DNA of 64,000 nucleotides from NCBI GenBank assembly GCA_910574455.1, contig CAJSYZ010000005.1:992001-1056000 (forward strand). Reading direction: 5' to 3'. The notes below the pieces were generated by a model. That model searched no databases, had not been told where the DNA came from, and saw only the letters and a list, made by a program, of their open reading frames with translations. The position numbers and the translations under genes are program-made. Each line of letters starts with the position of its first letter. The first letter of the stretch is position 1. The stretch comes from Trichaptum fuscoviolaceum. Taxonomy: Eukaryota; Basidiomycota; Agaricomycetes; Hymenochaetales; Trichaptaceae. Positions 46,810-59,340 of the stretch are shown here, piece after piece.

Positions 46810-48798
46810 ATGCTTACCTTGCTGAACAATATCATGAAGATCATCAAGAAAAAGGATATACAGCAATTGAACAGCCTGATGCTCTCCATCCACTCCTTTC
46901 TCGATATCCACGGTCCTTCCGCCGAAGATACGATCGAAACGTTTCACATCTCAACAATTATCATGGACTGCCTAGAAGGAATGTACCGCACCGCAGAAGC
47001 TTATGGTTCTTTTCCGGAAGATATGAAGAAGGTTCTTGAATCATCATTGCCCACAATCGTCCGCATACAATCAATAGGCTTCGACCAGGTCCTGAAGAAG
47101 GATCAAAATGCTATATCCCACTCGGCGAGACTTCACGACATGTGCGCCAAGATATTCCTTATTCGCTTAAGCGATATAGACTATACTCCAGTGGTGGACG
47201 ACATTTTTGAAATCTCCATGAAAGTGTGGTTATCGGACCATTCATCTGCGGCAGACGGTGCTGTAGCATGCATAAGCATGAGTGGCTCATTGAGCGCCAA
47301 AAATGACCAAGAAAAGATGAGAAGGATAGTGGATGGAGTCGGACAGCCCAAACGCATCGCCAATTTGGCAGTGTTCCGCCTTCAAGCGACAACAAGAAAA
47401 GATCCGCCTGACTGGTCGACAATAATTCAACACTGTAACGCTACTCTTGCACTTTCTGATCACCCTGGGTTGGCGAAACGCATGGTGGCTAGGAATGTGT
47501 TGGGCTTTCTCTGCAGTGCATTCGGAAAGGCAGTTGAGCTTTTACCGAGGATAGATCTGCCTTGCCGAACATGCCTCTTCGCTATAAACAAGCTGCTGCC
47601 GGTGTCCATTGAAGGACTCGAGGATGCTCTCGAAAACGACCTGCTGTTGAATCTAGCTTTGACACATAAGAAGTACACTGATGTGCAAACGACATATGAC
47701 GGACAAACAACTCTACGTTTAGTTAAGGAGGCTTTGGATGAAAGAATTCCTCCGTACCTTGTGTGTCATAGCAGCTTGAAGACACTTCTTGGCGTCGCTA
47801 TGGATCTCAACGATATCCACAGCATTCCTGTTCTAAGGCGTAATTCGTTAGGTGAAAGATGGGCTGGTTTCGAGGTCAAGGTATTTACAACGGCCGTAGC
47901 ACATCGCCTCTTCACATTTTATCGCTCTAATGCTTCGTTCAAGTGCGAAAATGTCGGTTTTCTACGCCTTTTGAATTGCATATGTCCTGACCACTTTTAT
48001 CATACAGCCTGAGTGTAAACACCTTTTACGGCGCAAAACGTCTTTAAGGTGTGCTGCGTGCAAAGAAGCTTTGTATTGCTGTCGGACGTGTCAAAGGAAA
48101 CACTGGAAAATTTATGGACACAGGTACGAATGTTGTTCAGCAAAAGGTCTTAACAGTGAGCAACTCCTATCACATAGTCTACCTGTTAGCTTCACTAACC
48201 ACCCGGGGAAATTGTTTTAGAAGCAGTTGGATCTGACCTTCACAACAGAGCATTCTTAACCTTCTTAGCCTCTGACGAGGTTTTACGATACAGACCTGTC
48301 CTTCGCAAGGTGGCTGCACAAGAATTCCCTAACGTACCAACCAACGAGATCGGATACGAGGTCGACCTAACACGCACAATTACAGTTCTTGACATCTACG
48401 ATATCTCTGATCTTGGCGAAGAGAATAATCTATACTCATGTACGGAGCACATGGAGGCGACGAGGCGAGCAATAAACGTAGACCCTAACTTGGTTTCTCT
48501 TCGAATCAAGGTTGGGCGGGGCGATGACATCTGTATCTTCTACACGACAGTTGCGGTAGGCGATCCCAGCAAAGCCGCAGGCCTTGAAGATATCTTCGAT
48601 TCTTTGCTAGAGCTCAAGCTGAGATATCCCGCGATAGACATCAATAGGCAGATTCTGGAACCGAAGCCGGGCTTGGCTGAATGGATCATGTTAAACGTAA
48701 GAAATTTTGTCGAGCTGAAGGATCCGAATGGGGTTTGGGATATATCATTGATAGACAAGGAGATTAGGAAAAAGGACTTCCGTGCGAGTCTCTTGTGA
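46810..48798 (+). CDS. MYND-type zinc-finger protein, function unknown
   Basis: Exons 46810..47952, 48008..48146 and 48221..48798 join to 619 residues. The long N-terminal part is helical, HEAT/ARM-like in look (ISHSARLHDMCAKIFLIRLS, LALSDHPGLAKRMVARNVLG). Splicing at 47952/48008 creates the MYND finger CENPECKHLLRRKTSLR then CAACKEALYCCRTCQRKHW and KIYGH, with ligand order C, C, C, C, C, C, H, C/H as in the family. Without that intron the frame stops at 48012. The C-terminal domain (NRAFLTFLASDEVLRYRPVL and VDLTRTITVLDIYDISD) is common in Agaricomycete MYND proteins of unknown role. The 5' end is uncertain: there is an in-frame stop upstream of the first ATG at 46810, and a further exon is possible. 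Confidence 0.75.
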
Positions 48799-49229
48799 AC
48801 TTGAAGTATCTTATTGCTTTCGCGTTTTGTATAACAATTATCTTGCTTGTCCGAAGCTGCGGAACCTATGTAAGACTCTTCTCCGGTACTAGAGAAAGTA
48901 GCCCGAGTCCGATGTGTGGTCGCTCTGAGTCAGGCTGCCAGACTGTCTGAACGGCTGTACTACTAGTAGCACGGACCACTGGCATGGTCTATGATGAGTT
49001 TCAGTACAACAGTTTTGCACTGCATCGCAGCCAACACATCACACGTCGAACACGACAACCCACTCACTCTGAATGGATTCCAAGTTATAGACTCAATTGT
49101 ATAATTTTCATCGCCCAATTCTGCTGTCCGCGTGTCCTGCTCTGACAGCCACCAACAACTTTCCGCGCGCTCACCCACGATTCAGACCATCAACATACTT
49201 ACGTGGAACATACTTAATGACATGATAGC
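48799..49229. other. spacer before the amino-acid transporter
   Basis: No gene. It contains a near-palindrome GTACTACTAGTAGCAC at 48957-48972 that recurs elsewhere in the window. Confidence 0.4.
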
Positions 49230-51262
49230 ATGTTCAACCTTCCGAATCGCCAGCCTAAACAGAATGGAGATGCAGAGACTCGCCAACCTTTGCTAGAAGA
49301 AGAACATCGTGATGACCCCGTCCTGTTCTCTGTAGAAGATGACGATGAAGAGGAACTTCCTCTTGCGCACGTAGAGCAACCAAAGAAAGATCGTACGCGT
49401 TCTGTGAGATTCCAGGAAGATGTGCGAATAATAGGACCTCCATTGCGGTCAACTATTCAAAGTCGAGAAACTCGTACGCCGCATTTGACTTCTCCTTGAG
49501 CCGAAACTAACATGGGAGTTGTTGCCAGAATTTGACCTCGATCCAGATGAGCTGGATGACTCTTCTCTATCTCAACTGGATAATGACTACCCTCCGAGTA
49601 GACGAGGTAATGGCGACCAAAGAATGCCACTTCTCGTTGGCTTGGTTGACGCGTCCGCTGCACGGCGAAGTACCGACTTATCATCACCTGGTAGTGGAAA
49701 CGGACACGCATTCGACGAGCATGTCGACCTCGAGGAACTAGCTGCTAAGCAGACGGCGGGTGGGAGCATGATAGATTCTGTCGCGAACATGGCGAACTCA
49801 ATTCTCGGAGCAGGTGAGTTTTAGACACCTCCGTATCATCTTTTCGAATCTTATATTTATCATAGGGATAATTGGTATGCCTGACCGCACAAACTCTGTA
49901 CAGAAAACCTATTGATTTGCGAAATGCAGGTCTGCCCTACGCTGTTAGCCAGGCCGGGTTTTTCACCGGTCTTTTCTTACTCGTCGTTCTCTGCGCAGTC
50001 ACGGATTGGACAATTCGACTAATTGTCGTGAACGCGAAGCTTAGTGGGAGAACTTCATATATCGACATTATGGATCATTGTTTTGGGTCAAGCGGGCGCG
50101 CAGCTGTGTCGTTTTTCCAGTTCTCCTTTGCTTTCGGCGGCATGTGTGCATTCGGTATCATCATAGGTAAATAACTTTGTTCCTTGGTGTAACCAATGCA
50201 GGAACGCTTACGCTTCGTTTGTATCCAGGCGACACCATCCCGCATGTCATTCGTTCTGCTTTCCCAAAACTGCAGATCATCCCAGTTCTTTCCCTACTCA
50301 CCAACCGCAAATTTATCATCTTTCTCTGCACAAGCTGCATATCTTACCCTCTATCATTATACCGAGACATCCACAAACTCTCTAGAGCGTCTGGGCTTGC
50401 ACTAGTCGGAATGCTTATAATCGTCATATCAGTCCTCGTCGAAGGACCACATGTCCCACCTGAACTCAAAGGCGATCCTTCGTTACGGTTTTCCTTCGTT
50501 CGCCCTGGTATTTTTCAGGCGATCGGGGTCATTAGCTTCGCCTTCGTTTGCCATCACAACTCCCTTCTTATATACGGGAGCTTGAGGACTCCGACTCTGG
50601 ATCGCTTTGCTACGGTCACACACATTTCTACTGTCATTTCGCTAGTTGCTTGCTCCACGCTTGCTGTTTCTGCGTATCTTGTCTTTACCAACAAAACCCA
50701 GGGAAACATTCTGAATAATTTCCCAGCCGTGAGTGTTTCTTTAACGTTGTGATTTTTGCTAATTTGACGGTGTTTTATAGTCTGACACATTCATCAATAT
50801 CGCTCGGTTTTGCTTCGGATTAAATATGTTTACGACACTTCCGCTCGAGCTATTCGTATGTCGAGAGGTTATCGAACAATATTTCTTTCCACACGAAACC
50901 TTCAATCCGCAACGTCACCTTCTTTTCACCACGTCTATACTCTTTTCTTCCATGTTCAGTAAGTCTTGGCTCTGTTTCTCTGAAGTCAAACCTCTAACCT
51001 CCGGACTGTAGTTGCCCTCATCACTTGCGACTTGGGTGTTATGCTAGAGATCACTGGAGGTGTCTCAGCTACAGCCCTCGCATTTATTTTCCCGGCAGCG
51101 TGTTACCTAAAGCTCCTTCCGTCGAATATTCCGTACATTTCACGGACAAAGCTGCCCGCTCTAGTTTGCGCATGTTTCGGTGTCATTGTTTTGACTTTGA
51201 GTCTTGCCATTGCGCTCGGCAAAGTTTGGACCACTGAAGGGAGTGCTAAAATCTGCGCGTAG
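49230..51262 (+). CDS. AVT-type (AAAP/SLC38) amino-acid transporter
   Basis: Multi-pass transporter of the AVT/SLC38 group, probably vacuolar, moving neutral amino acids with protons. Seven exons, 49230..49473, 49529..49813, 49866..49874, 49930..50166, 50229..50728, 50781..50958 and 51012..51262, join to 567 residues. The first 150 residues are acidic and cytosolic (FSVEDDDEEELPLAHVEQ). TM1 carries the family motif MANSILGAGIIGLPYAVSQA, which only appears when the 9-nt third exon (GGATAATTG) is included. Further segments are GLFLLVVLCAVTDWTIRLIV, FIIFLCTSCISYPLSLYR, GLALVGMLIIVISVLV, TVISLVACSTLAVSAYLVF, EITGGVSATALAFIFPAACY and LVCACFGVIVLTLSLAIAL, about eleven helices in all. The substrate is inferred from the family. 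Confidence 0.88.
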
Positions 51263-51422
51263 TCAGTTGTTGTCGAAGGCACTTGATTGTGCATCTTAGA
51301 TGTATTCGCATTGCATTACATTTCTCCATTTTCTTTTTAAAAGTTGTGGACGGCCACTTAATTTATACTCGCTTTCAATATACCCCTCGAGATTACAATC
51401 TTACATGTAATACATATCTCCT

Positions 51423-53109
51423 CTAAGGCGATAACACAACCTCCTCCAATCCTGGTATATCTCCAAGCTTCTCCAGACGAATACCCTTTTCAAAGCTTTC
51501 TGAGGCAGATAATGGTGACACGTCGAGATCCTTCCAACCTGCCCAGACTCGCTCCACGCGGTGCAAAGGCTTCTCTGCATCTGGTCGTGCCGGAGGATCG
51601 AGGATAAGTACCCATATCGCGTCATAGCCACCAGCTATACACTGTAATCAGTAAAATATCAAGTTAAAGAGAGAGGGTGCCACTTGCCTCCGGGGACGCC
51701 GCCCCCGATGACACCCGACTGCTTAATGCAAGCATCGAGAAGTGCAGTCTGTTCGGGAGGCTCGATTGGCACACCAGCTCCTTCTCCCATCGAACGCATC
51801 TTTAACCGGATTTCCTGAGAAACCCTGTGCGCTTCGAGGAACGTTTGGCCGGGCTCGGACTTCTCGAGTGTCCACTCGGACGGTGGGAGGTTCGAGAGGC
51901 GAATCACGGCAGAAGTGTACTTGATTGCATCGTTTATGTGAAGGGTTGAAAGGTGGAGGAGGATCTTGGCTAACGCATCATTTGACGCTGCAAGGTCGTC
52001 CCAAAATTTGACCGCTGGGTTTCATGAGCTCCTTAGGGCATGTAGTTAGTGTGCCCAATATTGCTCACCTTCCGCGCCCTTGCTTTCTTTCCATTTCAGC
52101 ACTTTTCCAACGAGGGAGGGTGTGTCAGATCCTGCATCGACATCCGCGAGCATGAGCCGCGTGCATGGCGGCAACTGGAAGGGCATAACTTTGTGATCCC
52201 ATTTCGCATTCTCAGGGGACAGAACGGGCAGTAAAGGGAGCTTTCCGTCCGCAGATGCGTCTGCCATCAATTCCTTGATCACAACGGGGTCGAAGCGGGT
52301 GTACAGCTGGCTTCCGAACACAGCGGCCGCAACATCGAACCCCGACCCTACTTTGCCTTGCGCAAGGCAGTGCACGAATTGCGACACATTGTGCGCAAGG
52401 TTACGCCCTGGACTAGTCAAGAATTCGAGCGATGATTCTGGGATGGAGGATGTGTGCAGAAGGAGACCGGAGACGAGGGAAGTTATGAGTGCGGCAGAGG
52501 ATCCGAGTCCAGTCTTATGCACATCAGCGAGAGTAACACCGGTGTACGCAAACGGGGGAATCTTGGAGAGTGATGAGACGAGGGGCTCCAGCCCAAGCTC
52601 AGCTAGCTTGAAACGAAGGGTTAGTGCGAATGTAGATGTTTATAGATGTGCATTGAGCCAACCTTTGCTCGCTGGGAATAGAAATCATTGCCTCCGACAA
52701 TTGTCACATCCAGACCATTGCTCAAAGCATCTTTCAGGTGTGAAAATCCTTTTATTTCGGATACAAGCTTGAGGGTTTGTTGGAGTGCAATGTACACGAA
52801 TTTGTTCTTCGATGTCCTATTTAAACTTAGAAGAGTTGTGGGCACAAGAGATGAAACGTACCCTTCGCTCTGCGAAACATCTATAGTATCCGCTCCAATA
52901 GCGACCTCATAATTCCAGACAGCATCCCTGAACTGAGGCGACTTCACAGTGATGGTGCTCGACTTCCTGTTCCCTGATTGAACAACCGTGTAAAACCTCG
53001 AAGATGTCGAGACGACGACGCCGGAATACTTGGGATCTAGGACGAGGTATCCACCTGCGATTAAGACCTTGCCAGACGCTGACACTACTGTTGTTGACGG
53101 GGAGCTCAT
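51423..53109 (-). CDS. ERG8: phosphomevalonate kinase
   Basis: Phosphorylates mevalonate-5-phosphate to the diphosphate in the mevalonate pathway to ergosterol. Exons 53109..52862, 52816..52663, 52606..52069, 52014..51688 and 51634..51423 join to 492 residues, within the family range. GHMP-kinase motifs: ASGKVLIAGGYLVLDPKYSG near the N-terminus, HKTGLGSSAALITSLVSGLL (ATP-binding loop, GLGSSAA) and the C-terminal GVIGGGVPGAGGYDAIWVL. The last motif is split by the fourth intron, whose donor reads G|GCAAGT: a GC-AG intron. Assuming a GT donor breaks the conserved VPGAGGYDA. The final exon ends LGDIPGLEEVVLSP. Confidence 0.95.
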
Positions 53110-53236
53110 GGCTGTTGTATTCTGGCAAAGAACCTTCCATCCCCAGATGGCCGTTATTTGAGTTCATCGATCTCCCCAACTTTTGAGAGCTTCAAGTTGC
53201 GGCGAGCCAGTTGAATTAGTATTGCTTACATAAAGT

Positions 53237-53252
53237 GCGCGTCGCGACGCGT
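53237..53252. promoter_or_regulatory. CGCGTCGCGACGCG palindrome upstream of ERG8
   Basis: Fourteen-base palindrome with one flanking ACGCGT, about 130 bp upstream of the ERG8 ATG and 95 bp from the Helentron-like copy H5. It is nearly the same as the site at 33060-33075. Confidence 0.4.
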
Positions 53253-53346
53253 CCTTAATTGGAGGCATTGCCTCCTGTACTTGATCGACTGCAGTGTGAC
53301 TGTAAGACTATAGTTACATTCGCTTTAATTCTGTACAGCTCATGTT

Positions 53347-54698
53347 ACAAGCAGTTAAAGGCTGTGAGCTAACTCACAGCAAAGCCCGCTACCCGGGAAT
53401 GCGGTTAGAGTGAGAGTGAGAGGAAGAAAATATTATATTTTTAAGCACACATACAGTACAGAAGTATTATACACCATACTCTTGCTGCCGCAGAAGCATC
53501 TGCCACAGGAACAGTCCCATTGTGAGTAGCTGCCCAACTTTCAGCAGCCGCAGCTGTATCAAACGTCGGCGCCGGTAAAGGTACAGTGTCCTCAGGATTT
53601 CCCCAGCCGCCCCACATGCTCTCTTCACCACTGGCATTCGTGCCTATGCCTTTGTCATCCTTGTCCGTCCTCAACGCAAACTCATATTGCAGCGGCGGCA
53701 AGCCAAGACCAGCACAAGCACAAAGCTTCGCCGCATGTGTAGTATGCAGGAGGTAGGTAAGCGGAAAGCCCACGAATTGGATGCAAATAGAAACGAGATG
53801 TTCCAAGCAAATGAGAAGAGCGTGCCCGTTGCGAGACCATCAATCGGGCGCTCGCCTTGAAGCATCATTCCCGGCGATATGGACAAAGACGCATGGGCTG
53901 TCGTCTCCCAGTCTGTCGTCTCCCAGTCCACTGGCGGGACAACATCCGCCTGATCGGCGGCGTACAATGGTGGTGCATCCTTCTCTGTCTCCTCCAGTAT
54001 AACATTGACACTGTCTTCTATTGAATATGGGATGCAAAAGTAGCTGAAATAGACCCGTTAGACTACAAAGTAAAGAAGCAATCTGCTAATGCAGCAAATT
54101 AGGCTCACCTTCCACTATGGCCTTGGAGAGGCTCAGTTTCGCAGTGACATTCGCAAAGACACCATCATTCCCAGTCCCGCCGCCAATGACCTTCGTTCCT
54201 CGCGCCGACTTCCAGTTAAGCGACCTGCAATACTACCAGGGAGGACGCGGTGTGCCCCTCAAAGCCCGGGCCACGTACCCATGTGCCACAATTTGCGCTT
54301 GGACGTGCAGCAGGACCAGCTGTGCTTGAGCAGTTCGCCCCGTGTTTCCGGCAGCCACAATGCTCACTCACCTGACACAGTCTTGGTCCGCTTGTTGCCA
54401 GTGCTGGATGTCCTCCCAGACTACGGTGGTTTCGCACTGCCGTGGGTTGTAGACACGGAGATGCTTGGGCTGCTGTTGTTCATTGCGAAGGTACTGCAGG
54501 GTAGCACACCATTGACCTGCGAAGGGTGGATCGTCAAGGACTTACTACGCTGGGTGCAAAAACGCGTGAGAACAAGTTACTTTGAAAGGTGGTTTCGGTA
54601 CCGAAAGTGCAGGTCACAAGACCGGATGAGTTTTGGCAGAGAATCCGGACAGTTGCGTTTTTCTAAGGTACCCAAGCGAACCCTACGGGGTCGCGGGA
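53347..54698 (-). mobile_element. Helitron2/Helentron-like element H5 (single copy, BSD2 capture)
   Basis: Minus-strand relative of H1-H4. Read on the minus strand it starts TCCCGCGACCCCG at 54698, with the same 5' hairpin and the following CTTGGGTACCTTA block shared with H3/H4. A TTTCGGTACCGAAA palindrome lies at 54593-54606, as in H3 and H4. The 3' end has GGGTAGCGGG, then the palindrome CTGTGAGTTAGCTCACAG and TTAACTGCTTGT ending at 53347. It lies between ERG8 and the acetyltransferase gene. The interior holds a BSD2-like pseudogene and other unrecognised open text (for example around 54117-54330 on the plus strand). Confidence 0.7.
53480..54020 (-). pseudogene. captured BSD2/NDFIP-like (DUF2370) fragment
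   Basis: The minus strand reads VILEETEKDAPPLYAADQ, then LATGTLFSFAWN and, after a frameshift, QFVGFPLTYLLHTTHAAKL. Next come GLPPLQYEFALRTDKDDKGI and EESMWGGWGNPEDTVPLPAP. The LLTYLLHTTHAAK-type helix and the PPxY-like APPLY motif are hallmarks of the Bsd2/NDFIP family of adaptors that bring Rsp5/NEDD4 ligases to membrane proteins. Frameshifts show that it is not functional. It runs in the same direction as the element. Confidence 0.7.
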
Positions 54699-54810
54699 AT
54701 ATGTGTAATGAAGTAATATTCCACATTTGGATCCGTCAAAGCTGCTTGTCACAACCGGGTCTATAGAAAACATGTTTAAACTTGAAAACTCGGGTCTCAT
54801 CCTCCATTGT

Positions 54811-55886
54811 TCACGGAACTGAGGCCCTGGGGAACTTGTCTGAACTATCTTCCTCTGTAGTAAGAGGGGGAGGAGGTTCTAGATGTTTTAATATCTTCGC
54901 TGGAACCCCTCCAATGACGACATTGTCCGGGAAATCACCCTTAACCTGTATGTATCTCGTTATTATGCCATACAGCGCGCTCAAGCATTTAGAAATGGCC
55001 CTCACGATTGCTCCTGCCGCAATTGTACAGTTGTTTCCTATCGTGCTGGGTCCTACGACGACTACGTTGCCTCCTACCCATACCTTTGGGAAACGTATTA
55101 GCTACATTAGCCATTCGATCATCCGGACTCACATCGTCACCAATCTAATGAATAGCTCAAAAATAAGCTCAACATTCGAGTTGGGTCAATGCTCACAGTG
55201 ATTGGATAGGCTCTTTCAAGCCCTGCACGGCGTTCGGTAACATCTACTGAGTGTGTCGCTGCATACAGCTAATCCGCATTTGAGCGAACTAGATCTTTTA
55301 TGCCAGACCCTTGTACCTCTACCTGCACGTTAGGCCCACACAGGACTCGGTGGCCGATCGTGACCTTTGCGCAGTCTAGACAGCAATTAGAGGCAGGATT
55401 AATAGAATATTTATTCATGTCTCACCAAGAATCTGCGACACTCAGCATATACATACGTTCATCATGATATTGATCGCCAATGCGCTACTCACAGTCAAAC
55501 CAAAATTTCCATAAAATTCGCCTTTGAACTCGATGTTGTACCCGTAGTCACAACGGAACGGTGCTTCAATAGCGAGGAACTTGGCTTTTTCCAGCGAAAT
55601 ATTGAACAAGTCTGCTAGATGTTGTAGACGCCCGTCTGGTCCAAAGACGTCCCGAGCGGTGAGACCGGGAGTCGAAGGATCTATGGGAGCGTAATCCTGC
55701 GTTATAAAGTATAATTTCAAGTGATGCTCCACACACTGGCAACACAACGATGCTTGTATTTACATTGTACTTCTTGGTGTATTGGCGAGCTCGTAGACGG
55801 TCCTTAACGAGTTGCATATCAACCACGGGATCATATGGTAGGCCTCGCAGCGACTTTTCTCTTTGTGATAAATTCTCATTCTCCAT
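54811..55886 (-). CDS. maltose/galactoside O-acetyltransferase-like (hexapeptide) enzyme with micro-exons
   Basis: Cytosolic CoA-dependent acetyltransferase of the MAT/LacA left-handed beta-helix family; the fungal substrate is unknown. Eight exons, 55886..55764, 55696..55493, 55432..55426, 55375..55323, 55268..55197, 55144..55133, 55083..55006 and 54945..54811, join to 227 residues. The MAC domain opens SQREKSLRGLPYDP and runs to PFRCDYGYNIEFKGEFYGNF. Hexapeptide repeats follow: TILDCAKVTIGHRVLCGPNV, the active-site region LYAATHSVDVTERRAGLE (catalytic His in ATH), PITIGDDVWVGGNVVVVGP, TIGNNCTIAAGAIVKGDFPD and NVVIGGVPAKIL. The 7-nt exon ATTCTTG and the 12-nt exon ATTGGTGACGAT are both needed to keep the repeats in register. 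The C-terminus has a short acidic tail. Confidence 0.9.
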
Positions 55887-56079
55887 AGCCTGAACAGCGT
55901 GTTAAGTGAAATCAATATGAATGTTTCGCCCTTTGACGAGCAAGTTGTAAGAGAGTGGTACGTGTCCTGCCAGTGTTCAGTCAACATAAGGAGTATTTAT
56001 AGTTGTTTGGGGCTGCTTACATGTACGGCGCTTCTGACTGGCCACCAGTGAGTGTAGTTGTCTCGTCTTTACATCCGCC

Positions 56080-57889
<1,810 letters not shown>

Positions 57890-59340
57890 ATGGCTTCCCT
57901 GCTAACGCCGGTGACGAAGGAGAGCGCGTCAACGGCGAAGAGCACGCTGTTGAAGAGCGGGAAGACGGAGGCAACCCCGCTCACCATTGTCATTCAAGGA
58001 CGAACACTGAAGACTACGCCGATATTCGATATGTTCTGGAGATATACTGCTGAAAGGTTCTCGGTCGAAGTGAAGCGGCGGGCAGGCGAATCACAACCGT
58101 GCGTGTTTCTGTACAGATAGAAAGGTGCGGGTCAGCCCCGAATTCTACCCGTGGGCCATGGATAGCGATTTGGGACTGGTCCTCCTCCTACTTAACACAA
58201 TTGAACACGAATGTCTAATACCTTCATCTCATCATCAGGTGGACATGCGATCCAATCCTACAGACCCACAAGTTCTGTAGTGTTTTTCGTGTCGCAGACA
58301 GAGGATCTCAGTTTCTTATAACTGATATCATTCAGAAAGGGTCACAAAAAACTGAAGATATTGTGTTCCGAGTCCTACTCTACAACATTTTCACTCGAAT
58401 CGAGACATACAAACTGCTTGAAGAACAACTTGGACCTTTGACTTGGGAGTCATATGATCGCCCACAATACGACAAAGTTCTCCAGCGTGCAATGGATATG
58501 GGCTTAACAATATACACAGGTGCCTTTCAGAAACCAGCACCAAGTTTAGGCCATGTGACCGCATTTCGCAACCACCTAGTTCTTCTCGAAGTCATGATGG
58601 GTGTGGAATTTCCAAGGAAGCTTGCGCAGTGCAAATACATGCGTGATGCATTCGACCTTGTCAACGAGTTCCCAGGAATGGGTGACTTCATGGCCTTCCA
58701 ATTGCTCCTAGACCTTCTATACACGCCAGTGATCAACTTCAATGAGAATGACTTTGTCATTGCCGGAGTTGGTGCACGGAAGGGAATCGAGAAGTGCTTC
58801 AAGGGAAAGACATCGGGCATTGAAGAGGGGATCATTCGATGGATGTGCGATAATCAGGAAGATATGTTCGGCCGCCTTTGTCTTGAGCCGGTACAACTCG
58901 AGCAAGGGACGGGCAAACCACGACGGATGACACTCGTGGACGTCGAGCACACATTGTGCGAGGTGCAAAAGTACGCGCGAATCGCGACGGGATCGAATCA
59001 ATCTCTAGGAAAGAAATTCAAGCCAACCTCAGACTTGAGCAAGATCATTATTCCCAAAGCATGGGCGAATGCGAAACGTAGAACTATACGTCTGGCCAAA
59101 GGACCACATGAACGTGTTCCCAAGCGATACGTCGTGGAAAGCGTAATCGACAAGCGAGTTGACGACGATGGAGATGTGCAGTATCTAGTTGATTGGGTGG
59201 GTTACTCTGCAAAGGACAGGACATGGGAACCGGAGGTGGTGTTGAAACAGGATGCACCTTTAGCTGTCAAGCAGTATGAACAGGAACGGAAGAAGGCAGA
59301 CGGGGACAAACCCCAAAAGAAAAGACGTAAGACCTCTTGA
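57890..59340 (+). CDS. HMUDK_hel-like (5-hmdU DNA kinase helical domain) protein with C-terminal chromodomain
   Basis: Two exons, 57890..58098 and 58239..59340, join to 436 residues. After a short Lys/Thr-rich N-terminus and TPIFDMFWRYTAERFSVE, the core shows the pattern I associate with the HMUDK_hel / putrescinyl-glutamyl-thymine pyrophosphorylase-like family: WTCDPILQTHKFCSVFRVAD, RGSQFLITDII and VFRVLLYNIFTRIETYKLLE. GHVTAFRNHLVLLEVMM and GMGDFMAFQLLLDLLYTPVI follow. In phages this family belongs to thymine hypermodification systems that start from 5-hydroxymethyluracil; fungal members are of unknown biochemistry. Residues from about 370 form a chromodomain (RYVVESVIDKRVDDDGDVQY, LVDWVGYSAKDRTWEPE), with the aromatic cage candidates Y, W and the acidic/aromatic TWEPE. 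A basic tail (PQKKRRKTS) looks like a nuclear signal. So it is a nuclear, methyl-histone-directed protein with a possible DNA-base-modification or recognition core. Confidence 0.82.
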
